Positions 35,369 through 43,570 of a DNA stretch of 64,000 nucleotides are shown here, piece by piece. The stretch spans positions 62,001 through 126,000 of the forward strand of contig CAVOJY010000004.1 in assembly GCA_963696405.1 (NCBI GenBank), in the 5' to 3' direction. Positions within the stretch are counted from its first letter, which is position 1. The number at the start of each line of letters is the position of its first letter. The position numbers were made by a program, and so were the translations under genes. The DNA comes from CAVOJY01 sp963696405 (GTDB taxonomy: Bacteria > Chloroflexota > Limnocylindria > Limnocylindrales > CSP1-4). The notes under the pieces were generated by a model. It worked only from the letters and a program-made list of their open reading frames with translations. It did no database searches and had not been told where the DNA came from.

Positions 35369-35767
35369 TTACCAGACGTAGGCGAGGATTTCCCCGCCGA
35401 GCTGGGCCTTGCGGGCCTGACTGCCAGTCATGATCCCATGGCTCGTGCTCACGATGACGAGACCGAGGCCGCCGAGCACGCGCGGGATGTCGGTCTTCCG
35501 GGCGTAGACCCGCAAGCCCGGCTTCGAAATGCGCTTCAGGCCCGAAACCACCGGGACCTTCCCGTCGACGTACTTCAGCGAGATGCGCATCATGGCGCGC
35601 GGACCATCGCGGAACTCGTCCCACTCGGTGATGAAGCCTTCGTCCTGGAGAATGCGGGCAATCTCGCGCTTGACCCGGGACGCCGGTACGAGCACCTCCC
35701 GGTGCCGCGCGCGGCTGGCGTTCCGGATCCGCGTGAGCATGTCCGCGATTGGATCGGAGATGTTCAT
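35369..35767 (-). CDS. rpsH: 30S ribosomal protein S8
   Basis: 132 residues. A 16S rRNA binder and, in E. coli, translational regulator of the spc operon. Seen: DPIADMLTRIRNASRARH, ILQDEGFI, LKRISKPGLRVYARKTDIP and the rRNA-binding VIVSTSHGIMTGSQARKAQL. Starts four bases after rpsN. Confidence 0.98.
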   Translation of the reverse strand: MNISDPIADMLTRIRNASRARHREVLVPASRVKREIARILQDEGFITEWDEFRDGPRAMMRISLKYVDGKVPVVSGLKRISKPGLRVYARKTDIPRVLGGLGLVIVSTSHGIMTGSQARKAQLGGEILAYVW

Positions 35768-35771
35768 TGGA

Positions 35772-35957
35772 TCACCAGCTCGACTTCGTGACGCCAGGCA
35801 GCTGCCCGAGCAGGGCCCGCTCGCGGAAGCAGATGCGGCACAGCGCGAACCGGCGCATGTAGCCCCGCGGGCGCCCGCAGAGGGTGCAGCGGTGGTAGGC
35901 GCGAACCTTGTGGTGCGGCACCCGCTTTGCCTTGGCGATCATCGATTTCTTGGCCAT
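35772..35957 (-). CDS. rpsN: 30S ribosomal protein S14, zinc-binding short form
   Basis: 61 residues: MAKKSMIAKAKRVPHHKVRA, then two CxxC pairs (CTLC and CRIC) with RPRGYMRRFALC between them, and the end GQLPGVTKSSW. The short C+ type (rpsZ) is typical of many Gram-positives and Chloroflexota. Sits between rplE and rpsH. Confidence 0.97.
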   Translation of the reverse strand: MAKKSMIAKAKRVPHHKVRAYHRCTLCGRPRGYMRRFALCRICFRERALLGQLPGVTKSSW

Positions 35958-35976
35958 CGTCGTCCTCTCCGCGCCG

Positions 35977-36516
35977 TCAGTTCGAGAACGGCATGCCGAG
36001 GAGTTCGAGCAGGCGCTTCGACTCCTCGTCGGTCTTCGCCGTCGTGACGATGCTGACCTCGAGCCCGCGCAGACGGTCGATCTTGTCGTAGTCGATCTCC
36101 GGGAAGGCGAGTTGTTCCCGCAGGCCGAGGGAGTAGTTGCCCCGCCCATCAAAGGACCGGGTGGGCACGCCCCGGAAGTCCCGCAGGCGCGGCAGCGCGA
36201 GCGCGGTGAGGCGCTGCAGGAAATCCCACATGCGCTCACCGCGCAGCGTGACCTTCGCGCCGATCGCGTTCCCGGTCCGCAGGCGGAACTGGGCGATCGA
36301 GCGCCGGGCCCGCGTCACGATCGGTTTCTGCCCGGTGATCATGGTCAGGTCGCCGACGGCCGCGTCGAGCGCCTTGGCGTTCTGGAGCGCCTCGCCCAGG
36401 CCGATGTTGACGACGATCTTCTCGATGCGCGGCACCTGCATCGAGTTGCCGTAGTTGAACTCCTTCACGAGGGCCGGCGCGACGTCCTCGACGTAGCGGC
36501 GGTGCAGTTCGTTCAT
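35977..36516 (-). CDS. rplE: 50S ribosomal protein L5
   Basis: 179 residues. Binds 5S rRNA and contacts S13 and P-site tRNA. Seen: YGNSMQVPRIEKIVVNIGLG, TGQKPIVTRARRSIAQFRLR, GAKVTLRGERMWDFLQRL and EVSIVTTAKTDEESKRLLEL. Overlaps rplX by four bases. Confidence 0.98.
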   Translation of the reverse strand: MNELHRRYVEDVAPALVKEFNYGNSMQVPRIEKIVVNIGLGEALQNAKALDAAVGDLTMITGQKPIVTRARRSIAQFRLRTGNAIGAKVTLRGERMWDFLQRLTALALPRLRDFRGVPTRSFDGRGNYSLGLREQLAFPEIDYDKIDRLRGLEVSIVTTAKTDEESKRLLELLGMPFSN

Positions 36517-36905
36517 GCCCGCACCTCCCTCGTCAGCGGCTCGCGGCAGTGCCCGCAGACGCGGACGCTCTTGCCGGTGGCAAGCTCGGCGTGCTTGACC
36601 CGGGTCGGCCGGCTGCAGGCCGGGCAGACCACCATGACGTTGCCCATGTGCAGGGGCAGCGGCTTGTCCAGGATGCCGCCCTGCTGGATCCGCGGCGCGG
36701 ACTCCGTGCGGCCCTGGATGCGTCGGGGCTTCGTGTGCCGCTTGGCGACATTGAGGCCTTCGACGACGACCCGGTCGGGCCGCACGATGCGGTCAACCGT
36801 GCCACGCTTGCCCGCGTCTTTGCCATGCAGGACGACGACGACATCACCCTTGCGCACATCCGCCACGCGGGTGGCCCGGGGGGTCTCGGTGCCGGCGCGA
36901 GGCAT
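36513..36905 (-). CDS. rplX: 50S ribosomal protein L24 with C-terminal zinc ribbon
   Basis: 130 residues. The KOW domain (DVRKGDVVVVLHGKDAGKRG, VVVEGLNVAKRHTKPR) is followed by a four-cysteine ribbon, CPAC and CGHC, with VKHAELATGKSV between. Many L24 proteins lack part of this. The ATG at 36905 shares one base with the rplN stop (TGATG). Confidence 0.96.
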   Translation of the reverse strand: MPRAGTETPRATRVADVRKGDVVVVLHGKDAGKRGTVDRIVRPDRVVVEGLNVAKRHTKPRRIQGRTESAPRIQQGGILDKPLPLHMGNVMVVCPACSRPTRVKHAELATGKSVRVCGHCREPLTREVRA

Positions 36906-37273
36906 CAGAGCACCTCCGGCGCGAGCGACACGATCTTCATGTAGTTGCGGTCCCGCAGCTCCCGCGCGACAGGCCCGAAGATGCGGGTCCCGCGCGGGTT
37001 GCCCTGGGGGGTGATGAGCACCGCGGCGTTCTCGTCGAAGCGGATGTAGCTCCCGTCGGGCCGGCCGTACTCCTTGGCGGTGCGCACGACCACGGCGCGC
37101 ACGACATCGCCCTTCTTGACCCCGGCATTCGGGATCGCCTGCTTGACGCTGGCGATGATCACGTCGCCCACCCCGGCGGTCGTCCTCGTGGAGCGCCCCA
37201 TGATGCGGATGCACTGGATGACCCGCGCACCGGTGTTGTCCGCGACCCGGAGGCGCGAGTATTGCTGGATCAT
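36905..37273 (-). CDS. rplN: 50S ribosomal protein L14
   Basis: 122 residues, exactly usual. Starts MIQQYSRLRVADNTGARVIQ and carries GDVIIASVKQAIPNAGVKKG, VRTAKEYGRPDGSYIRFDEN and RIFGPVARELRD. ATG 37273 overlaps the rpsQ stop (ATGA). First gene of the classical spc group. Confidence 0.98.
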   Translation of the reverse strand: MIQQYSRLRVADNTGARVIQCIRIMGRSTRTTAGVGDVIIASVKQAIPNAGVKKGDVVRAVVVRTAKEYGRPDGSYIRFDENAAVLITPQGNPRGTRIFGPVARELRDRNYMKIVSLAPEVL

Positions 37274-37650
37274 TCGGAGGCGCCCTCCGCGCCGGTCTCG
37301 TCGTGACGGCCGGGGTGGGCGGCCATGTGGATGGCCTCGCTTGTCGAGGCCTCCTCGGCCACGAGTTCCATGGTCGCTCCCTCGCCGGCGCGCTGGACGA
37401 TCTCGACCATGCGCCACCGCTTGGTCCGGCTCAGCGGCCGGCTCTCCTCGATGCGCACCATGTCTCCGATGTGCGCCTCGTTCTCCTCGTCGTGGGCCTT
37501 GAACTTGGTGGTGAGCCGGACCACCCGCTTGTACAGCGGATGGCGCGACAGCCGCTCGACGGAGACCACGATGGTCTTGTCCATCTTGTCGGAGACGACG
37601 CGCCCGACCTTCTCCCGGTGCTGCCGGCGCTCGTTCGCGGCGGGGCTCAT
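37270..37650 (-). CDS. rpsQ: 30S ribosomal protein S17 with C-terminal extension
   Basis: 126 residues against about 85. OB-fold core: KVGRVVSDKMDKTIVVSVER, HPLYKRVVRLTTKFKAHDEE and VRIEESRPLSRTKRWRMVEI. About 35 extra residues rich in Glu, Ala and His follow. Overlaps rpmC by four bases. Confidence 0.97.
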   Translation of the reverse strand: MSPAANERRQHREKVGRVVSDKMDKTIVVSVERLSRHPLYKRVVRLTTKFKAHDEENEAHIGDMVRIEESRPLSRTKRWRMVEIVQRAGEGATMELVAEEASTSEAIHMAAHPGRHDETGAEGASE

Positions 37651-37862
37651 CGTCCGGCCTCCATCCCGGTCTGGACGAGCTGACGCTCGGCCTGGACCGT
37701 CATGATCCGCGCGAGGTGCTTGCGCGTCTTGCGGATCTGCGTGTAGTCGTTCAGCTGCCGCGTGGCGAGCTGGAAGCGCAGGTCGTAGAGGTTGCGCTTG
37801 GCGGTCACCAGCTCGACCTCGAGCTCGGCGTCAGAGAGCGCGCGGACCTCATCGATGTCCAT
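37647..37862 (-). CDS. rpmC: 50S ribosomal protein L29
   Basis: 71 residues, two-helix protein at the peptide exit. Seen: RALSDAELEVELVTAKRNLY, DLRFQLATRQLNDYTQIRKT and RKHLARIMTV. Its start overlaps the end of rplP by 14 bases. Confidence 0.97.
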   Translation of the reverse strand: MDIDEVRALSDAELEVELVTAKRNLYDLRFQLATRQLNDYTQIRKTRKHLARIMTVQAERQLVQTGMEAGR

Positions 37863-38277
37863 CGCCGACGCCCTCCTTCATAACGAACCGGACATGGACC
37901 GGGAGCTTGTGGCCGGCGAGGCGCATGGCCTCCTGGGCCTCGGCTGGCGGCACGCCCGCCATCTCGAAGAGGATCCGTCCGGGCTTCACCACCGCGACCC
38001 AGTGGTCGGGGGCGCCCTTGCCGGAACCCATGCGGACCTCGGCGGGCTTCTTGGTGACCGGCTTGTCCGGGAAGATGCGGATCCAGATCTTGCCGCCGCG
38101 CTTGACGGACCGGGTCATGGCGCGCCGGGCCGCCTCGATCTGGCGGCTCGTGATCCACGCCGGTTCCTGGGTCATGAGGCCGTACTCGCCGAAGGCGATG
38201 GTGCTGCCACCCTTGGCCGGGCCGCTCATGCGACCGCGCATGACCTTGCGATGCTTGACGCGCTTGGGAAGCAACAT
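37849..38277 (-). CDS. rplP: 50S ribosomal protein L16
   Basis: 142 residues, near the A site. Seen: LLPKRVKHRKVMRGRMSGPA, YGLMTQEPAWITSRQIEAAR, KIWIRIFPDKPVTKKPAEVR and GSGKGAPDHWVAVVKPGRIL. Starts four bases after rpsC. Confidence 0.98.
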   Translation of the reverse strand: MLLPKRVKHRKVMRGRMSGPAKGGSTIAFGEYGLMTQEPAWITSRQIEAARRAMTRSVKRGGKIWIRIFPDKPVTKKPAEVRMGSGKGAPDHWVAVVKPGRILFEMAGVPPAEAQEAMRLAGHKLPVHVRFVMKEGVGDGHR

Positions 38278-38281
38278 GCCG

Positions 38282-38950
38282 CTACGCTCCTGCCGCGGCG
38301 GCTGCTTCGCGCGGCGCCTGGCGCTCGGACTGCACGTCGCCCCGGTAGACCCAGACCTTCACGCCGATGCGGCCGTAGGTCGTGTGAGCGTGCACCTGCC
38401 CGTAGCTGATGTCGGCACGCAGGGTCCCGAGCGGGAGGCGACCCTCGCGCTCCCACTCCTTGCGCGCCATCTCGCTGCCCCCGAGCCGGCCGGACACCGA
38501 GATCTTCACCCCTCGCGCGCCGGCTTTCATCGTCCGCTGGACGGCCTGCTTCATGGCCTTCCTGAAGGCGATGCGGCGGCTGAGCTGCTGGGCGATGTTG
38601 GCGGCGACGAGCTGCGCGTCGAGCTCGGGCTGGCGGATCTCCTTGATCTCCAGCTTCACTTTCCGGCTGCTGATGCGCCCGATCTGCTGGCGCAGCTGCT
38701 CCACGTTGGCGCCGCCCTTGCCGATCACGATGCCGGGCTTCGCGGTGTGGATCGTCACGGTCACGTGGTTGATCCCACGCTCGATCTCGACCAGGCCCAC
38801 GCTCGCGTTGGCAAGGCGGCGGTCGATGAGCTCGCGGATGGTGAGGTCTTCACGGAGCAGGTCGGTGTAACCCTTGTCGGCGTACCAGTTGGCCGTCCAG
38901 CCGCGGGTGACGCCGAGGCGGAAGCCGTACGGGTGGACCTTGTGACCCAT
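38282..38950 (-). CDS. rpsC: 30S ribosomal protein S3
   Basis: 222 residues, mRNA entry tunnel protein. Seen: GHKVHPYGFRLGVTRGW, the KH domain VTIHTAKPGIVIGKGGANVE, ISRKVKLEIKEI-type strand, and GRLGGSEMARKEWEREGRLP with ISYGQVHAHTTYGRIGVKVW. Directly follows rplV by four bases. Confidence 0.98.
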   Translation of the reverse strand: MGHKVHPYGFRLGVTRGWTANWYADKGYTDLLREDLTIRELIDRRLANASVGLVEIERGINHVTVTIHTAKPGIVIGKGGANVEQLRQQIGRISSRKVKLEIKEIRQPELDAQLVAANIAQQLSRRIAFRKAMKQAVQRTMKAGARGVKISVSGRLGGSEMARKEWEREGRLPLGTLRADISYGQVHAHTTYGRIGVKVWVYRGDVQSERQAPREAAAAAGA

Positions 38951-38954
38951 CGCC

Positions 38955-39293
38955 TCAGGCCTCCTTCGACTCGACGACGACGGTGATGTGCGTCATCGGC
39001 TTGTGGATCGGGAAGGCGCGCCCCTGGGCGCGCGGTCTCCAGCGCTTGATGGTGGGACCCTCGTCTGCACGGGCCTCGGCGACGACCAGTTCGTCGGCCG
39101 AGAGGTTGAGGTTGTTCTCGGCGTTCGCCGTCGCGCTGCGGAGCACCCGGGCGACGTCTCGCGCAGGGCCCTGGGGCATGAACCGCAGGAGGGCCGCGGC
39201 CTCGCCGACCGGCCGGCCGACGATGAGCTGCGTCACGAGTCGGGTCTTCCGCGTCGAGCGGCGAACGTACTTGGCGGTGGCGGATACTCGCAC
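38955..39293 (-). CDS. rplV: 50S ribosomal protein L22
   Basis: 112 residues. GTG start at 39293. Seen: SATAKYVRRSTRKTRLVTQL, ATANAENNLNLSADELVVAE and the tunnel hairpin RWRPRAQGRAFPIHKPMTHI. The hairpin tip, where macrolide-resistance changes occur, looks ordinary. Confidence 0.98.
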   Translation of the reverse strand: MRVSATAKYVRRSTRKTRLVTQLIVGRPVGEAAALLRFMPQGPARDVARVLRSATANAENNLNLSADELVVAEARADEGPTIKRWRPRAQGRAFPIHKPMTHITVVVESKEA

Positions 39294-39302
39294 GGCCGGC
39301 CT

Positions 39303-39587
39303 CTACTTCAGCGCCGTCGACCGCTCGGTGTGCTTGCCGTGCCCGCGGTAGGTGCGGGTTGCGGCAAACTCGCCGAGACGGTGTCCGACCATGTTCTCGG
39401 TCACGTAGACCGGGACGTGCTTGCGGCCGTTGTAGACGGCGACCGTGTGGCCGACGAAGTCGGGGAAGATGACGCTCGCCCGCGACCACGTCTTCAGCAC
39501 GCGCTTCTCGTTACGCCGGTTCATCTCCTGGACGCGGCCCAGGAGGCGCGCCTCGCAGAACGGTCCCTTCTTGACTGAACGCGACAT
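39303..39587 (-). CDS. rpsS: 30S ribosomal protein S19
   Basis: 94 residues: MSRSVKKGPFCEARLLGRV, RASVIFPDFVGHTVAVYNGR, HVPVYVTENMVGHRLGEFAA and TRTYRGHGKH. Binds the 30S head with S13. 15 bp after rplB. Confidence 0.98.
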   Translation of the reverse strand: MSRSVKKGPFCEARLLGRVQEMNRRNEKRVLKTWSRASVIFPDFVGHTVAVYNGRKHVPVYVTENMVGHRLGEFAATRTYRGHGKHTERSTALK

Positions 39588-39602
39588 CTGGCGACCTCCG
39601 GC

Positions 39603-40433
39603 CTAGCTCTTGCGATGCCGCGAGCGCACGATGTAGCGCCCGGTTGTCTTGCTGCGCCGCGTGCGGTAGCCCATGGCGGGCTTGCCCCACGGGGTCTTGG
39701 GCGGCATGCCGGTGGGGGCCTTCCCCTCGCCACCGCCGTGGGGGTGGTCGCGCGGGGTCATGGCCACGCCGCGGACCTCGGGCCGCTGGCCCATGTGCCG
39801 CGCCCGTCCGGCCTTGCCGATGCTCTGGTTTTCGTGCTCGAGATTGCCCACCTGTCCGACCGTCGCGATGCACCGCACGCTGACGCGCCGGACCTCACCG
39901 GACGGAAGTCGAACCTGGGCCCAGTCGCCTTCCTTGGCCAGGAGCTGGGCAGAGGTCCCGGCGGAGCGGACGATCTGCCCGCCCTTGCCGGGTACGATCT
40001 CGATGTTGTGGAGCGTCGTGCCGAGCGGGACGTCGGAGAGCGGCAGGGCGTTCCCAACCCGCGCCTCCGCCCCCGGCCCGCTCACGACGATGTCGCCGAC
40101 CTTGAGCCCGTTCGGGACCAGGATGTAGCGCTTCTCGCCGTCGCGGTAGTGGAGAAGGCCGATCCGCGCCGAGCGGTTCGGGTCGTACTCGATGGTGGCC
40201 AGGCGCGCCGGAACGCCGAACTTGTCGCGCTTGAAGTCGATCCGGCGGTAGTGCTGCTTCTCGCCGCCACCGCGGTGGCGCACCGTCTGGCGCCCCTGGT
40301 TGTTGCGGCCGCTGGCCCGCTTCTGGGGTTCGAGGAGCGGCTTGTGCGGCTGGTCGGTGGTGATCTCCTCGAACGTTGATCGGGTCATGAAGCGCCGGCC
40401 CGGGGAGGTCGGCTTGTAGCTGCGAAGCGGCAT
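39603..40433 (-). CDS. rplB: 50S ribosomal protein L2
   Basis: 276 residues, near the peptidyl transferase centre. Seen: RSYKPTSPGRRFMTRSTFE, GGGEKQHYRRIDFKRDKFGV, ATIEYDPNRSARIGLLHYRD and the essential loop GVAMTPRDHPHGGGEGKAPT with its conserved His. Two bases after rplW. Confidence 0.98.
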   Translation of the reverse strand: MPLRSYKPTSPGRRFMTRSTFEEITTDQPHKPLLEPQKRASGRNNQGRQTVRHRGGGEKQHYRRIDFKRDKFGVPARLATIEYDPNRSARIGLLHYRDGEKRYILVPNGLKVGDIVVSGPGAEARVGNALPLSDVPLGTTLHNIEIVPGKGGQIVRSAGTSAQLLAKEGDWAQVRLPSGEVRRVSVRCIATVGQVGNLEHENQSIGKAGRARHMGQRPEVRGVAMTPRDHPHGGGEGKAPTGMPPKTPWGKPAMGYRTRRSKTTGRYIVRSRHRKS

Positions 40434-40435
40434 GC

Positions 40436-40738
40436 CTAGACCCCCTCGAAGAACTCGATCTTGTCGCCCGCGGCGACCGTCACGACAGCTTTGCGCCAGG
40501 CGCTCGTGTAGCCGATGATGCGGCCCCTGCGGGTCCCGCGGCGCTTCTCCTTCGGCTTGGTCGTGGAGACATTCACGTCAAGAACCTTGACCTTGAACAG
40601 CTCCTCGACGGCGCGCTTGATCTGGAGCTTGTTGGCGTCCCGGTGCACGGCGAAGGTGTACTTGCCCATCCGCGTCAGGTCCATCGACTTCTCGCTGATG
40701 ACCGGTCGCAGGATGATGTCGGCCGACTGCAGCGTCAT
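40436..40738 (-). CDS. rplW: 50S ribosomal protein L23
   Basis: 100 residues at the exit tunnel, docking site for trigger factor and SRP. Seen: DIILRPVISEKSMDLTRMGK, NKLQIKRAVEELFKVKVLDV and KPKEKRRGTRRGRIIGYTSA. Overlaps rplD by four bases. Confidence 0.98.
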   Translation of the reverse strand: MTLQSADIILRPVISEKSMDLTRMGKYTFAVHRDANKLQIKRAVEELFKVKVLDVNVSTTKPKEKRRGTRRGRIIGYTSAWRKAVVTVAAGDKIEFFEGV

Positions 40739-41358
40739 GCATACACCTCCGACATCGCATTCAGCGCGGGCTGCGTGATGAGGAGGGTGTCCGCGTTGAG
40801 CACGTCCACCACGTTCAGCGAGTCGGCCAGGATGACCACGACGCCCGGCAGGTTCCGGGCCGACAGCTCGAGCTTCTGGTCGCGCGCCGGCTCGACCACC
40901 AGGACGCGCCCGGCGGCTCCCAGGGCATCGAAGTAGCCCACGAGCTCGCGGGTCCTGGTCTCCACCATGGCGAGGTCCTCGACGATCTTCACGGCACCGT
41001 CGTCGTACTTCGCGGTGAGCGCGCCGCGCAGGGCCAGCCGCTTCATCTTCCGTGGCAGCCGCTGGGCGTAGCTCCGGGGATGCGGGCCGAACACGACCCC
41101 GCCACCCGCGTAGTGGGGCGCGCTCCGCGAACCCTGGCGGGCCCGGCCGGTCCCCTTCTGGCGGTACGGCTTCTTCCCGCCGCCGGCGACTTCGCCGCGC
41201 GTCTTCGTGTCATGGGTCCCGAGGCGCCGGCCGGCGAGCTGGGCGACCACGGCCTGGTGGAGCACGGCGACGTTCACCGGCGCGGCAAAGAGCTCGTCCG
41301 GGAGGTCGACGGTCCCGGCTTCCTCGCCGGTCTTGCGGTAGAGGGTGGTCTGCGGCAT
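40735..41358 (-). CDS. rplD: 50S ribosomal protein L4
   Basis: 207 residues. Seen: GTHDTKTRGEVAGGGKKPYR, the tunnel loop QKGTGRARQGSRSAPHYAGG, GPHPRSYAQRLPRKMKRLAL and VLNADTLLITQPAL. In E. coli L4 controls the S10 operon; nothing here shows whether that holds. Four bases after rplC. Confidence 0.98.
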   Translation of the reverse strand: MPQTTLYRKTGEEAGTVDLPDELFAAPVNVAVLHQAVVAQLAGRRLGTHDTKTRGEVAGGGKKPYRQKGTGRARQGSRSAPHYAGGGVVFGPHPRSYAQRLPRKMKRLALRGALTAKYDDGAVKIVEDLAMVETRTRELVGYFDALGAAGRVLVVEPARDQKLELSARNLPGVVVILADSLNVVDVLNADTLLITQPALNAMSEVYA

Positions 41359-41362
41359 CGCG

Positions 41363-41971
41363 CTAGGCCTTCCTGACCATGACGAGCGAGTTGGCGGTGC
41401 CCGGCACGGATCCCTTGATGAGCAGGAGGTTCCGCTCCGGGTCCGCCCGTACCACGGTCAGCTTCTTCACCGTCACCCGCTCGTCGCCCATGTGGCCGGC
41501 CATGCGGGTCCCCCGGTACACGCGGCCGGGCGTCGTACCCGCGCCGATGGAACCGGGCTGTCGGTGCGAGTCAGAGCCGTGCGTCTCGGGTCCACGGCGG
41601 AAGTGATGACGCTTCACCGTTCCGGCGAAGCCCTTTCCCTTGCTCGTCCCGATGACGTCGACCTTCTCGCCCTCGGAGAAGAGGCTCACGTCCAGCGACT
41701 GGCCCACGTGATACTCGTCAATGTCGTCCACGCGGAACTCGCGGACGTCCGCCACCCGCGGGAGGTTCTTCAACTGGCCGAGCCGGGGTTTCGTGAGCCG
41801 GCGCGCAGTGCCCGCACCGAGCTGCACGGCGGCGTAACCGTCGCGCGCGACGGTGCGCAGGGCGGTCACCGTGTTGGGCTCGACAACAAGCACGGACACC
41901 GGGACGAGCGTGCCGTCCTCGGCGAAGATCTGGGTCATGCCGGCCTTGCGGCCGAGAAGTCCGATGTTCAT
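41363..41971 (-). CDS. rplC: 50S ribosomal protein L3
   Basis: 202 residues: GLLGRKAGMTQIFAEDGTLV, DVIGTSKGKGFAGTVKRHHF, the loop GSDSHRQPGSIGAGTTPGRV with the Gln methylated in E. coli, and GTRMAGHMGDERVTVKKL. One base separates stop from the previous start region; abuts rpsJ. Confidence 0.98.
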   Translation of the reverse strand: MNIGLLGRKAGMTQIFAEDGTLVPVSVLVVEPNTVTALRTVARDGYAAVQLGAGTARRLTKPRLGQLKNLPRVADVREFRVDDIDEYHVGQSLDVSLFSEGEKVDVIGTSKGKGFAGTVKRHHFRRGPETHGSDSHRQPGSIGAGTTPGRVYRGTRMAGHMGDERVTVKKLTVVRADPERNLLLIKGSVPGTANSLVMVRKA

Positions 41972-42280
41972 CTACATCTTGATTTCGATGTCCACACCCG
42001 AGGCGAGCGAGAGCCGCATGAGGGCGTCGACGGTCTTGGACGATGGGTCGAGGATGTCCACCAGGCGCTTGTGCGTCCGGATCTCGAACTGCTCCCGGCT
42101 GTCCTTGTCGATGAAGGGCGACCGGAGGACGGTGAACTTCTCGATCCGCGTGGGAAGCGGCACGGGGCCCACGACGTCGGCGCCCGTGCGCTGGGCCGTC
42201 TCGACGATCTGCAGCGCAGACTGATCGAGCAGCCGGTGATCGTAGGCCTTGAGGCGGATACGGATACGCTGCTTCGCCAC
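41972..42280 (-). CDS. rpsJ: 30S ribosomal protein S10 (NusE)
   Basis: 102 residues. GTG start at 42280, three bases after the tuf copy 1 stop. Seen: IRIRLKAYDHRLLDQSALQI, VVGPVPLPTRIEKFTVLRSP and HKRLVDILDPSSKTVDAL. Also acts with NusG in transcription-translation coupling and antitermination. Confidence 0.98.
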   Translation of the reverse strand: MAKQRIRIRLKAYDHRLLDQSALQIVETAQRTGADVVGPVPLPTRIEKFTVLRSPFIDKDSREQFEIRTHKRLVDILDPSSKTVDALMRLSLASGVDIEIKM

Positions 42281-42283
42281 GCG

Positions 42284-43480
<1,197 letters not shown>

Positions 43481-43570
43481 CGCGTCCTGTCTCCTCGCTT
43501 CGCGCCTTCCGCTGCGTTCGATTTCGTGCCTGCTCTGGTCGGGTGCCCCCGTCGAGGGGCGATTGAGGGT